A stretch of 11,706 nt of DNA from Armatimonadota bacterium (GTDB lineage Bacteria; Armatimonadota; JAAZEB01): NCBI GenBank assembly GCA_012841485.1, contig DUUU01000291.1, forward strand, positions 1 through 11,706, read 5' to 3'. The position numbers were made by a program, and so were the translations under genes. The notes under the pieces were generated by a model. It was not told the DNA's origin and made no database searches. It saw nothing but the letters and a program-made list of their open reading frames with translations. Shown in pieces: positions 5,437 through 11,432 of this stretch (its first letter is position 1; every line of letters begins with the position of its first letter).

Positions 5437-7386
5437 ATGCGAACGCTCATCCTCTCCATCACGATCACGCTTCTGCTCGCCGGCGCGTACGGACCGGGTG
5501 CCCGTGGGGCGCGGGAGGGAGGTAACCGCGGCTCGCGGCCTGCACCTCGGGCGGAGGAGCTTTCCCGGCGCGCTGCCGAGGTGCTCACGCGCATCCATCG
5601 GGCGCAGGCGGCCGGCCCCAGCGCGCGCGCCGCGGCGTTTGAAGCGAACATTCCCTACGCGCTGGTGCAGGTAGAAAAGGCGGAGCTGTACCTGGCCACG
5701 GCGTGGGGCGGGACCGACAAGGCGGCCGAGGTGCTCGAGGAGGCTGAGCGCGCGCTAGAGCGGCTTTCCGAGGGCAAGGAGATCCACGAGGGCGCCGTGG
5801 GTTTGGTCGAGCGTGCCTACCTCTCGCCCGCGGACGGTTCGGCCCAGCCCTACTGGGTTTACGTTCCCAGAGCAAAGGCGCCCAAGGAGGGATGGCCGCT
5901 GCTGGTCTACCTCCATGGCTATGTGCCCAGCACGAGCAAGATCGACCCCTGGCTTCCCAGCGAGGAGTTCTGGGAGCTCTCGGAGGAGAAGGGCTTCGCC
6001 GTTGTCGTGCCCCACGGGCGCAAGAACACAGATTTCGAGGGGATCGGGGAGCAGGACGTGTTGACCGCGCTCCAGGAGACCACGCGCCGCTACCCGATTG
6101 ACGCGGATCGAGTCTTCATGGGCGGGCCATCGATGGGCGGTTATGGCACCTACGTGATCGGATTGCACTACCCCCATCTCTTCGCGGGTCTGGTGCCGAT
6201 GTGCGGGCGCAGCATCCCCTATGTGGTAGAAGAGCGCTATCCCGGCAACCTGCCGGCGTTCAAGCGGATCGCGGCGGAGCCGAACGTGCCGATGGCACTC
6301 GCGGAAAACGCGAAGAACCTGCCGGTCTATCTGCAACAAGGCGAGCGCGACTATCTCACCAACCCGGAGCATTCGCGGCGTCTCGCTGCGAAGTGGAAGG
6401 AACTGGGCTGCCCCATTACCTACGAGGAGTGGCGCGACCATGACCACTACATCTATTGGAAGCGCGAGGCGCACGCCAAGGCATACGATTGGGCCAAAAA
6501 GATCCGCCGCAACCCCGAGCCGCGCGAGGTGGTCTATACCACGTTCACGCCCAAGTACCACCGCGCCTACTGGGTGGAGATCGAGGGGATCGTCGAATGG
6601 GGGAAGCCGGCGCGCATCCGGGCCCGCGTGGAGGCCGGCAACCGGATCACGCTCTCGGTGCAGAACGTCACGGCATGCACGCTGAGGCCACCCGCGAGCC
6701 TGCTGCAAGCTGGCAAGCCGCTGCACATCGCGGTGAACGGGCGCCGGGAAACTCACGCGGAGTGGGAGCCGGGCGCGCCGTTGCGCATCGAGCTTGCCAA
6801 GCCCGCTGCGGGCCTGGTCAAGAGCGCGAGCCTCTGTGGCCCCGTCCGCGAGGTGTTCCTCGCGCCCTTCCTCCTGGTTCCCGGCACGCAGGGGGACGCG
6901 GCCGACCAGCGGCAGCTCTCCGAGTGGGCCGATCGCTGGGTCCGGGAGTGGTATGCTTTCGCCGAGGGAATCCCGCCGGTGAAGCCCGACATCGCGGTCA
7001 CCGAGGAGGAGATGCGCAGCCACAACCTGGTGCTCTTTGGCGACCGCCGGACGAACGCCGTCCTGGCGCGCATCGCCGACCGCCTCCCGGTGGAGCTTAC
7101 CCCCATCGGCTACCGCGTTGACCAGAAGGAGACGCCCGCCGAGGGCCTCGGGCTCCTCATGGTCTACCCCAACCCGCTGGCGCCCGAGCGCCTCGTCTGC
7201 GTCTATAGCGGCGAATTCTGGGGAGAGGGCCTCGACATCAACCACAAGTTTGACCTGGCCCCCGACTTCATCTTCTTCCGCAAGGATTTGGATGTGGCCG
7301 ATCCCTCGCGGACGCCAACCGCCGTCTGTGCCGGCTTCTTCGACTCTTCCTGGAAATTGAGCGACGCGCTTACCTGGCGCCCATAG
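5437..7386 (+). CDS. Exported alpha/beta hydrolase (prolyl oligopeptidase/esterase type)
   Basis: A 649-residue protein beginning with a signal peptide (MRTLILSITITLLLAGAYG, cleavage near residue 20-23), so it should act outside the cytoplasmic membrane. Residues about 50-130 form a charged helical stretch. The alpha/beta hydrolase core spans about 135-350: the oxyanion strand LVYLHGY, nucleophile Ser232 in GGPSMGGYG, probable acid Asp305 in QQGERDYL, and probable base His335 or His337 in RDHDHYIYW. About 300 further residues follow, a beta-rich segment and then a second alpha/beta region (near NLVLFGDRRTNAVL) seen in some large predicted peptidases and esterases of this group. The ATG at 5437 is preferred because it starts the signal peptide and follows AGGGGAG, though spacing is short; a GTG at 5338 would bury the signal. 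Substrate, peptide or carbohydrate ester, is undetermined. Confidence 0.85.
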   Translation: MRTLILSITITLLLAGAYGPGARGAREGGNRGSRPAPRAEELSRRAAEVLTRIHRAQAAGPSARAAAFEANIPYALVQVEKAELYLATAWGGTDKAAEVLEEAERALERLSEGKEIHEGAVGLVERAYLSPADGSAQPYWVYVPRAKAPKEGWPLLVYLHGYVPSTSKIDPWLPSEEFWELSEEKGFAVVVPHGRKNTDFEGIGEQDVLTALQETTRRYPIDADRVFMGGPSMGGYGTYVIGLHYPHLFAGLVPMCGRSIPYVVEERYPGNLPAFKRIAAEPNVPMALAENAKNLPVYLQQGERDYLTNPEHSRRLAAKWKELGCPITYEEWRDHDHYIYWKREAHAKAYDWAKKIRRNPEPREVVYTTFTPKYHRAYWVEIEGIVEWGKPARIRARVEAGNRITLSVQNVTACTLRPPASLLQAGKPLHIAVNGRRETHAEWEPGAPLRIELAKPAAGLVKSASLCGPVREVFLAPFLLVPGTQGDAADQRQLSEWADRWVREWYAFAEGIPPVKPDIAVTEEEMRSHNLVLFGDRRTNAVLARIADRLPVELTPIGYRVDQKETPAEGLGLLMVYPNPLAPERLVCVYSGEFWGEGLDINHKFDLAPDFIFFRKDLDVADPSRTPTAVCAGFFDSSWKLSDALTWRP

Positions 7387-7513
7387 CACCCGCCCCCCGG
7401 CGTGAATCCGCCTCCAGGTGCCCCGCGCGGCTGGGTTTCCGAGATAAGGGGTGCGGCTCGGGGTGTAGAGACTATCGGCTCGAACGCCGGGCCTGTTCGG
7501 CCTCTTCTACCAC
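7387..7513. other. Gene-free stretch after the hydrolase gene
   Basis: No gene or clear intrinsic terminator is visible. A modest inverted repeat CGAAC (7481-7485) with GTTCG (7495-7499) lies just before the second multi-hairpin element. Confidence 0.4.
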
Positions 7514-7736
7514 GGCCTCGCGAGCGGCCCGATCTCGGCCCTGAAGGGGGAGCACAACATAGTCCAGGGTGCCCGCGCTCTGGGTGGTGGGCCGTGCAGA
7601 ATAACCTCGACCGCGAAGAGGTCGTAAGAACCGCTACCACGGATTGTCGAATCCTTTCAGGGTTCCAGGTATTTCCCGGATACGAGACCCAGGGTCAGGA
7701 GACCCTGGGCTGTACTGTTGGACGCCTTCGGCGTCC
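7514..7736 (+). repeat. Multi-hairpin structured repeat element, copy 2 (223 nt)
   Basis: Same order and spacing of parts as 2458-2679. CCCT-GAA-GGGG lies at 7539-7549, then AGTCCAGGGTG at 7561-7571. A local stem CGACC/GGTCG (7608-7624) follows, then AACC segments at 7603 and 7629. A 15-nt hairpin AATCCT-TTC-AGGGTT sits at 7650-7664, the identical 29-nt block with the 9-bp stem at 7683-7711, and GGACGCC-TTC-GGCGTCC at 7720-7736. The last hairpin differs from copy 1 at two base pairs, and both sides changed so that pairing is kept. The element lies between the hydrolase gene and the DoxX gene, about 5 kb from copy 1 and in the same orientation. No transposase accompanies it. Confidence 0.8.
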
Positions 7737-7917
7737 TTCGAGGCGCCGACGCGGTCGCTCCCCTTCCCTGGGGCCGGCGTAGGGCCGGAGGTTAGGCCAT
7801 CCACGCCCGGCCTTTCCATCCGTGGTGTCGCTGCCGGCCCGGAGGCAGAAGACCTCTCCCCCCAAATCCCATCTGGCCTGTATCCTGCCTGTGCCATCCC
7901 CCGGGAGAGTGCTTCCG
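7737..7917. other. Leader region of the DoxX-glycosyltransferase pair
   Basis: No gene is supported here. GC-rich inverted repeats occur, for example CTGCC (7831-7835) with GGCAG (7843-7847). Strings TAGGCCAT and CCATCCGTG shared with the tail of copy 1 suggest that the element's relics extend to about 7825. No confident promoter was found. Confidence 0.35.
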
Positions 7918-8352
7918 ATGCCGACACGGAATCTGCTCGGGTGGCAATCGTGGGACCTAGGGGCGCTGGCAATCCGGATCCCCTTGGGGCTGATCATGCT
8001 CCTCCATGGCGCCCAGAAGGTGTTCGGCGCGTTCGGGGGAGCAGGGCCTGCCGGATTCACCGAGTCTATCGGGATGATGGGCTTTCAGCCGGCGCCGCTG
8101 TGGGCAGGGCTCGCCATGCTGGCGGAGCTGGGCGGCGGCTTGCTGGTGATCCTGGGGGTGGCCACGGAGGTGGGCGCCTTCCTCTTCGCGATCAACATGC
8201 TGGTGGCGATCTGGAGGGTGCATTGGGCGAACGGCTTCTTCAACCAGGCCGGGGGAGTTGAGTTTCCCCTGATCCTGCTCGCTGCCGCCGTGGCGTTGAT
8301 CCTGGGCGGGCCGGGCCGGTATGCCGTATGGAACCCGTTCCGTCGCGAATGA
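7918..8352 (+). CDS. DoxX family membrane protein
   Basis: A 144-residue integral membrane protein of the DoxX family. Four hydrophobic segments are visible: about residues 15-35, 60-80, 82-100 and 115-133. The first contains the family-typical RIPLGLIMLLHGAQKVFG, and the second AELGGGLLVILG. The family is named after a subunit of an archaeal terminal quinol oxidase, but most bacterial members have no settled role; links to redox stress and thiosulfate oxidation have been reported. The ATG at 7918 follows GGGAGAG at suitable spacing; an upstream ATG at 7822 would add 32 residues of non-membrane sequence and is disfavoured. It leads a two-gene unit, with the glycosyltransferase starting 16 bp downstream. 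The family is clear, the function is not. Confidence 0.88.
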   Translation: MPTRNLLGWQSWDLGALAIRIPLGLIMLLHGAQKVFGAFGGAGPAGFTESIGMMGFQPAPLWAGLAMLAELGGGLLVILGVATEVGAFLFAINMLVAIWRVHWANGFFNQAGGVEFPLILLAAAVALILGGPGRYAVWNPFRRE

Positions 8353-8368
8353 GGATGGGGGAGTGGGG

Positions 8369-9559
8369 ATGCACCTGGCAACCGAGGGGCTTTTCTGGAT
8401 CCTGGCAACCCTCCTGGCCGGCATGGCCGGCTATCTGCTGGTCCTCACAGCAGCAAGCTTCCGGGCCATGCCTCGCCCTCGGAGGGAGGCGGGCCCGGCC
8501 ACGCGCTTCGCCGTGATGGTGCCGGCGCACAACGAGGAGGCCACGATCTATGGCCTTCTTGACAGCCTGGCCGCGCTCGACTACTCCGCGTCTCACTACT
8601 CGGTCTTCGTCGTAGCTGACAACTGCACCGATGCCACGGCTGCGGTGGCGCGCGCGCGCGGTGCTCGCGTCTACGAGCGCGCGGATCGGGAACACCGGGG
8701 GAAGGGCTATGCGCTCCGCTGGCTCCTGGAGCGGATCGCGGAGACGGGCGAGGAGTACGACGCCTTCGTGATCTTCGACGCCGACTCGCGCGTGGATCCC
8801 GCTTTCCTGCGGGTGATGGATGAGACGCTGGCCCGCGAGGATGAGGTGCTCCAGGCACACTACAGCGTGCTCAACCCGGGCGAGGGGATTGGCGCCGCCA
8901 TTCGTTTTGCCGCGCTCGCGCTGGTCAACTACCTGCGGCCCCTGGGCAAGAACGCCCTCGGTTGCTCGACGGGGCTGAAGGGGAATGGCATGTGCTTCCC
9001 GGCCGCCGTGATTCGCCGGCACGGCTGGGCCGCCTACTCGCTGGCCGAGGATGCCGAGCACGGCGTGCGCCTGCTCCTGGATGGGATCCGCACGCGCTTC
9101 GTCCCTGAAGCGCGCGTGTGGGCCGAGATGCCGCCCGGGGTCAGCGAAAGCCGGTCGCAGAACCTGCGTTGGGAGGCTGGCCGGCTGCTTGTCGTGCGCA
9201 AGTGGGTTCCCCAGCTCCTTCGATACGCCTTGCGGCACCGCGACCCGGTGGCGCTGGAGGCGGCGGTCGATCTCCTGGTGCCCCCGCTTTCGGCCCTGGT
9301 TGGCGGCACCCTTCTGCTCGGCCTCCTGGCGCTGCTGCAGGGCCTGGGCGGGGCCTGGTGGGTGCCGGCCGGCATCGGGTTCGCTCTCGGCGGTCACGTC
9401 CTCGTCGGGCTTGTTCGGATCAAGGCTCCACGCAGCGTCTGGCGGTCGCTCCTCTACGCGCCCGGCTACTGCGTCTGGAAGCTGGCGCTCTATGCCTCCG
9501 CGACGGCGCGCGCGCCCTCGGAATGGGTGCGAACCCGGCGGTTCAGCGCATTGCGCTGA
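8369..9559 (+). CDS. Membrane-bound family 2 glycosyltransferase
   Basis: A 396-residue inverting glycosyltransferase (GT-A fold, family 2). An N-terminal membrane span (about residues 5-28) precedes the catalytic domain (about 45-275). That domain shows VMVPAHNEE, the nucleotide-binding region VVADNCTD, the metal-binding Asp137-Ala-Asp139, Glu227-Asp228 as the probable catalytic base region, and Gln264-Asn-Leu-Arg267-Trp268, the QxxRW motif of cellulose- and hyaluronan-synthase-like enzymes. Two or three spans follow (about 295-350 and 365-385). This layout fits synthesis of an envelope or extracellular polysaccharide at the cytoplasmic membrane; sugar donor and acceptor are unknown. The ATG at 8369 follows a GGGGGAG sequence; an upstream ATG at 8321 would overlap the DoxX gene. 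Its last 17 bp overlap the end of the convergent sdhD gene within a perfect palindrome. Confidence 0.9.
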   Translation: MHLATEGLFWILATLLAGMAGYLLVLTAASFRAMPRPRREAGPATRFAVMVPAHNEEATIYGLLDSLAALDYSASHYSVFVVADNCTDATAAVARARGARVYERADREHRGKGYALRWLLERIAETGEEYDAFVIFDADSRVDPAFLRVMDETLAREDEVLQAHYSVLNPGEGIGAAIRFAALALVNYLRPLGKNALGCSTGLKGNGMCFPAAVIRRHGWAAYSLAEDAEHGVRLLLDGIRTRFVPEARVWAEMPPGVSESRSQNLRWEAGRLLVVRKWVPQLLRYALRHRDPVALEAAVDLLVPPLSALVGGTLLLGLLALLQGLGGAWWVPAGIGFALGGHVLVGLVRIKAPRSVWRSLLYAPGYCVWKLALYASATARAPSEWVRTRRFSALR

Positions 9560-9560
9560 A
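9542..9560. repeat. 19-nt perfect palindrome shared by two convergent gene ends
   Basis: TTCAGCGCA, a single T, then TGCGCTGAA. It contains the TGA stop of the glycosyltransferase gene (9557-9559) on the plus strand and that of sdhD (9543-9545) on the minus strand, placed symmetrically. As RNA from either strand it folds into a hairpin and could serve as a bidirectional terminator, though no U-run follows on either side. Confidence 0.85.
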
Positions 9561-9965
9561 GCTGCTGGCCGCGGGCGAGCCAGGTACCTGGAAGGTCAGG
9601 AGGATGAGCGAGCCCACCACGAGCAGCACGAAGAGGGTCGTATAGAGCGTGGAGAAGGCGATCAGGCGCCACCGGTCGCTATGCACATAGTCATCGATCA
9701 TCCAGCGCACGCCGTTGCCGCCATGGAGCAGCGCGAGGATCACCATCGTCAGGTCATACACGCGCCAGAGGGGATTGGCCAGGCGCTCGGCCACGAAGGC
9801 GGCGCTCACATCCTCCACGCTCCCAAAGATGTGCATCACCGCGAGGTGGCCCAGGATGAGGAAGAGCAGTACAATCCCCGAGATGCGCATGAAGTACCAC
9901 GAGAGGAGCTCGAAGCTGCCCGTGGGCCGAGACTGTTCCGCGACCTGCTGTTTGCCTAGCGCCAT
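9543..9965 (-). CDS. sdhD: Succinate dehydrogenase membrane anchor subunit D
   Basis: A 140-residue hydrophobic anchor of succinate:quinone oxidoreductase, which passes electrons from succinate oxidation to the quinone pool. Three membrane spans are apparent: about residues 26-46 (RISGIVLLFLILGHLAVMH), 66-86 and 105-128. His81 in ALLHGGNGVR matches the usual heme b ligand, and the following WMIDDY resembles the conserved aspartate-tyrosine near the quinone site. The ATG at 9965 is preferred over the GTG one codon upstream because GGGAGGG lies 4 nt before it. It follows sdhC by 13 bp and is certainly co-transcribed. No sdhA or sdhB follows; instead its end overlaps a convergent glycosyltransferase gene. 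The subunit name D rests on gene order and sequence pattern. Confidence 0.88.
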   Translation of the reverse strand: MALGKQQVAEQSRPTGSFELLSWYFMRISGIVLLFLILGHLAVMHIFGSVEDVSAAFVAERLANPLWRVYDLTMVILALLHGGNGVRWMIDDYVHSDRWRLIAFSTLYTTLFVLLVVGSLILLTFQVPGSPAASSFSAMR

Positions 9966-9978
9966 CACACCCTCCCAC

Positions 9979-10344
9979 TCAGGTGATAATCTCTCGCACC
10001 ATCAGGAGAAACGCTGGAATAAGGAGCACCGCCAGGAGCGCCAGCGTTGCGTAGAGAAGCTCTCGCCGGTGCCGCGTCGAGGCTTCCCACAGGTCGATCG
10101 TGAGGATGCGCAGGCCATTCACGGCGTGGAAGAGGACCATGCCGACCAGGAGGATCTCGCCCACGCGGAAGAGCGGGTGCCGGTAGAGGCCGGTCACCGC
10201 ATCATACAGGCTGGGCCAGAAGACGAGCAGGGTATCCACGATGTGGATCGCCAGGAAGAGGAAGATGCCCACACCCGTGGCACGGTGGAGAACCCACAGC
10301 CAGTAGCCCTCTTTCCCCCGATAGGTGAAGATGTCGCGGATCAT
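9979..10344 (-). CDS. sdhC: Succinate dehydrogenase cytochrome b subunit C
   Basis: A 121-residue membrane protein with three spans (about residues 17-40, 58-80 and 95-117). It carries the SdhC signature His20-Arg21-Ala-Thr-Gly24, His34 in the first span, and LFHAVNGLR with His73, the expected heme b ligand. Together with SdhD it binds heme and quinone and anchors the SdhAB catalytic dimer to the inner face of the membrane. The ATG at 10344 is chosen because GGGAGGAG lies about 8 nt upstream and the protein then starts at the typical short N-terminus; starting at 10392 would place the start upstream of the promoter. It has its own near-consensus promoter. Catalytic subunits are not adjacent, so they must be encoded elsewhere. 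Confidence 0.92.
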   Translation of the reverse strand: MIRDIFTYRGKEGYWLWVLHRATGVGIFLFLAIHIVDTLLVFWPSLYDAVTGLYRHPLFRVGEILLVGMVLFHAVNGLRILTIDLWEASTRHRRELLYATLALLAVLLIPAFLLMVREIIT

Positions 10345-10347
10345 CCC

Positions 10348-10368
10348 GTTGCTCCTCCCAACAGCAAC
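10348..10368 (-). promoter_or_regulatory. Hairpin presenting the sdhC ribosome binding site
   Basis: In the sdhC transcript GUUGCU pairs with AGCAAC (6 bp), and the 9-nt loop GUUGGGAGG holds the Shine-Dalgarno sequence. By the predicted promoter it would sit at the very 5' end of the mRNA. It could protect the 5' end or modulate translation. Confidence 0.5.
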
Positions 10369-10389
10369 CGTCTGGTATGATAACAGACG
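10369..10389. promoter_or_regulatory. Inverted repeat over the sdhC -10 box
   Basis: CGTCTG (10369-10374) and CAGACG (10384-10389) are perfect inverted 6-mers with a 9-bp centre containing the -10 hexamer. A repressor bound here would block the promoter. No regulator gene is adjacent to suggest which protein binds. Confidence 0.45.
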
Positions 10390-10405
10390 CACCGGGGGGT
10401 GTCAA
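10377..10405 (-). promoter_or_regulatory. Near-consensus sigma-70-type promoter for sdhCD
   Basis: On the minus strand TTGACA (10405-10400) is a perfect -35 box, followed after exactly 17 bp by TATCAT (10382-10377), a five-of-six match to the -10 consensus. Transcription would begin near 10370, leaving a leader of about 26 nt before the sdhC ATG. Confidence 0.75.
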
Positions 10406-10437
10406 CAGCAGAGCGCCAAAGAGGAAGATCGGCGCCC

Positions 10438-10457
10438 CCTGGGAATCCTGTCCCAGG
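10438..10457 (+). promoter_or_regulatory. Leader hairpin 1 upstream of the hydroxypyruvate isomerase gene
   Basis: CCTGGGA (10438-10444) pairs with TCCCAGG (10451-10457), a perfect 7-bp stem with a 6-nt loop, about 70 bp before the start codon. Only one base separates it from hairpin 2. Confidence 0.5.
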
Positions 10458-10458
10458 C

Positions 10459-10492
10459 GGCACGCCACCTGATCTGCGCGGGTTGGCGTGCC
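10459..10492 (+). promoter_or_regulatory. Leader hairpin 2 upstream of the hydroxypyruvate isomerase gene
   Basis: GGCACGCCA (10459-10467) pairs perfectly with TGGCGTGCC (10484-10492) around a 16-nt loop, ending 32 bp before the start codon. If transcribed, this 9-bp GC-rich stem would dominate the leader. It lacks a following T-run. Attenuation, an operator, or insulation from the divergent sdhC promoter are possible roles. Confidence 0.5.
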
Positions 10493-10524
10493 TATCACCG
10501 TTTCTCTGGAAAAGAGGGATCGCT

Positions 10525-11289
10525 ATGCTGAAGCTCTCCGCCTGCATCGAGATGATCTTTCGAGACCTCCCCTTCCCGGACCGCATCGGGAGAGTCGCCG
10601 AGTGCGGTCTGCCCGCGTGCGAGTTCTGGCGCTGGGCCGACAAGGACCTCGAGGCCGTGATCAAGGCGAAGGAGGCCGCCGGCATCGCCATTGCAGGCTG
10701 CTCGTGCGACACCCGCGGCCCGCTGGTCGCCGACGGCAGCGCCGCCACTTTCGTCGAGGGCCTGAAGGCGTCGTGCGAGGCCGCGCACCGGCTGGGCACG
10801 CGGACGCTGATCGTCACCACCGGCCAGGAGATCCCCGGCAAGCCGCGCTCCGAGCAGCATGCCAACATCGTCACCGCCCTGAAAGAAGGCGCGCCCATCG
10901 CCGAGCGCGAGGGGATTACGCTGGTCCTCGAGCCGCTCAACGTCCTGGTGAACCATAGAGGCTACTATCTGGCCACCTCCGCCGAGGGCTTCGAGATCCT
11001 CCGGGAGGTGGGCAGCCCGAATGTGAAGCTCCTCTTCGATATCTACCACCAGCAGATCACCGAGGGGAACTTGATCGCCAACATCCGCGACGGCATCGAC
11101 CTCATCGGTCACTTCCATGTGGCCGACAACCCCGGCCGCAACGAGCCGGGCACCGGCGAGATCAACTATCGCAACGTTTTCCAGGCGATTGAAGCCACGG
11201 GCTACCAGGGCTACATCGGTCTGGAGTACCACCCCCTCGCCGATCCGGCCGAGACGCTCAAGAACACCCTCGCTCTTGCCAGGAGCTAG
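10525..11289 (+). CDS. hyi: Hydroxypyruvate isomerase family TIM-barrel protein
   Basis: A 254-residue cytoplasmic TIM barrel, close to the usual 258 residues of hydroxypyruvate isomerases. These interconvert hydroxypyruvate and tartronate semialdehyde in glyoxylate metabolism, or isomerise related keto acids (OtnI type). Expected active-site residues are present: Glu136 in VLEPLN, Asp172 in LLFDIYHQQ, His198 in GHFHVADNPGRNEPGTGEINY and Glu234 in GLEYHP; the two glutamates fit the catalytic pair. The HVADNPGRNEPGTGE stretch is the most diagnostic. The ATG at 10525 is preferred because AGAGGGA lies 6 nt upstream and the protein then starts at the family's normal beginning. A zinc alcohol dehydrogenase gene follows after 143 bp. 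No glyoxylate carboligase or tartronate semialdehyde reductase is visible, so the substrate may differ; the gene symbol is family level. Confidence 0.85.
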   Translation: MLKLSACIEMIFRDLPFPDRIGRVAECGLPACEFWRWADKDLEAVIKAKEAAGIAIAGCSCDTRGPLVADGSAATFVEGLKASCEAAHRLGTRTLIVTTGQEIPGKPRSEQHANIVTALKEGAPIAEREGITLVLEPLNVLVNHRGYYLATSAEGFEILREVGSPNVKLLFDIYHQQITEGNLIANIRDGIDLIGHFHVADNPGRNEPGTGEINYRNVFQAIEATGYQGYIGLEYHPLADPAETLKNTLALARS

Positions 11290-11301
11290 GTACTCCCGCC
11301 C

Positions 11302-11333
11302 GCCTGCGGGGGCAGACCCCGGCTCCCGCAGGC
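11302..11333 (+). terminator. GC-rich hairpin after the hydroxypyruvate isomerase gene, no U-run
   Basis: GCCTGCGGG (11302-11310) pairs perfectly with CCCGCAGGC (11325-11333). The stem extends inward by a G-T wobble and two G-C pairs to leave an 8-nt loop. It starts 13 nt after the stop codon. No T-run follows, as with the hairpin after norZ. A smaller stem, GCCCG/CGGGC, lies at 11363-11376. It may terminate or separate the two plus-strand genes. Confidence 0.5.
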
Positions 11334-11394
11334 AGAGACGCGGATCAAAGTGCCTGTCGCCTGCCCGTATCCGGGCACTCTGGCGGGGTTTGAA

Positions 11395-11426
11395 TGGGGA
11401 GTGTCGAATACGATCCTGGGGAGTGT
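11395..11426. repeat. 10-bp direct repeat before the alcohol dehydrogenase gene
   Basis: TGGGGAGTGT occurs at 11395-11404 and again at 11417-11426, a 22-bp period that would place both on the same face of the helix. The second copy also supplies the GGGGAG ribosome binding site. Possible tandem regulator sites. Confidence 0.45.
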
Positions 11427-11432
11427 GATCTG

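Noticed and set aside
5755..7389. 544-codon open frame on the minus strand
   Set aside because: It lies wholly antisense to the well-supported hydrolase gene, has low-complexity GC-driven composition, and matches no family I recognise.
7641..7654. tRNA T-arm-like stem GGATT-GTCG-AATCC
   Set aside because: No acceptor stem, anticodon arm or CCA end fits around it, and it overlaps the 15-nt element hairpin.
7402..8261. Frames of 126 and 205 codons over copy 2 and the DoxX leader
   Set aside because: One runs through the structured element and the other overlaps the DoxX gene in another frame. Neither has a family motif.
8240..9397. 385-codon open frame on the minus strand
   Set aside because: Antisense to the DoxX and glycosyltransferase genes. 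Its Gln/Arg/His-rich composition is typical of shadow frames in GC-rich DNA.
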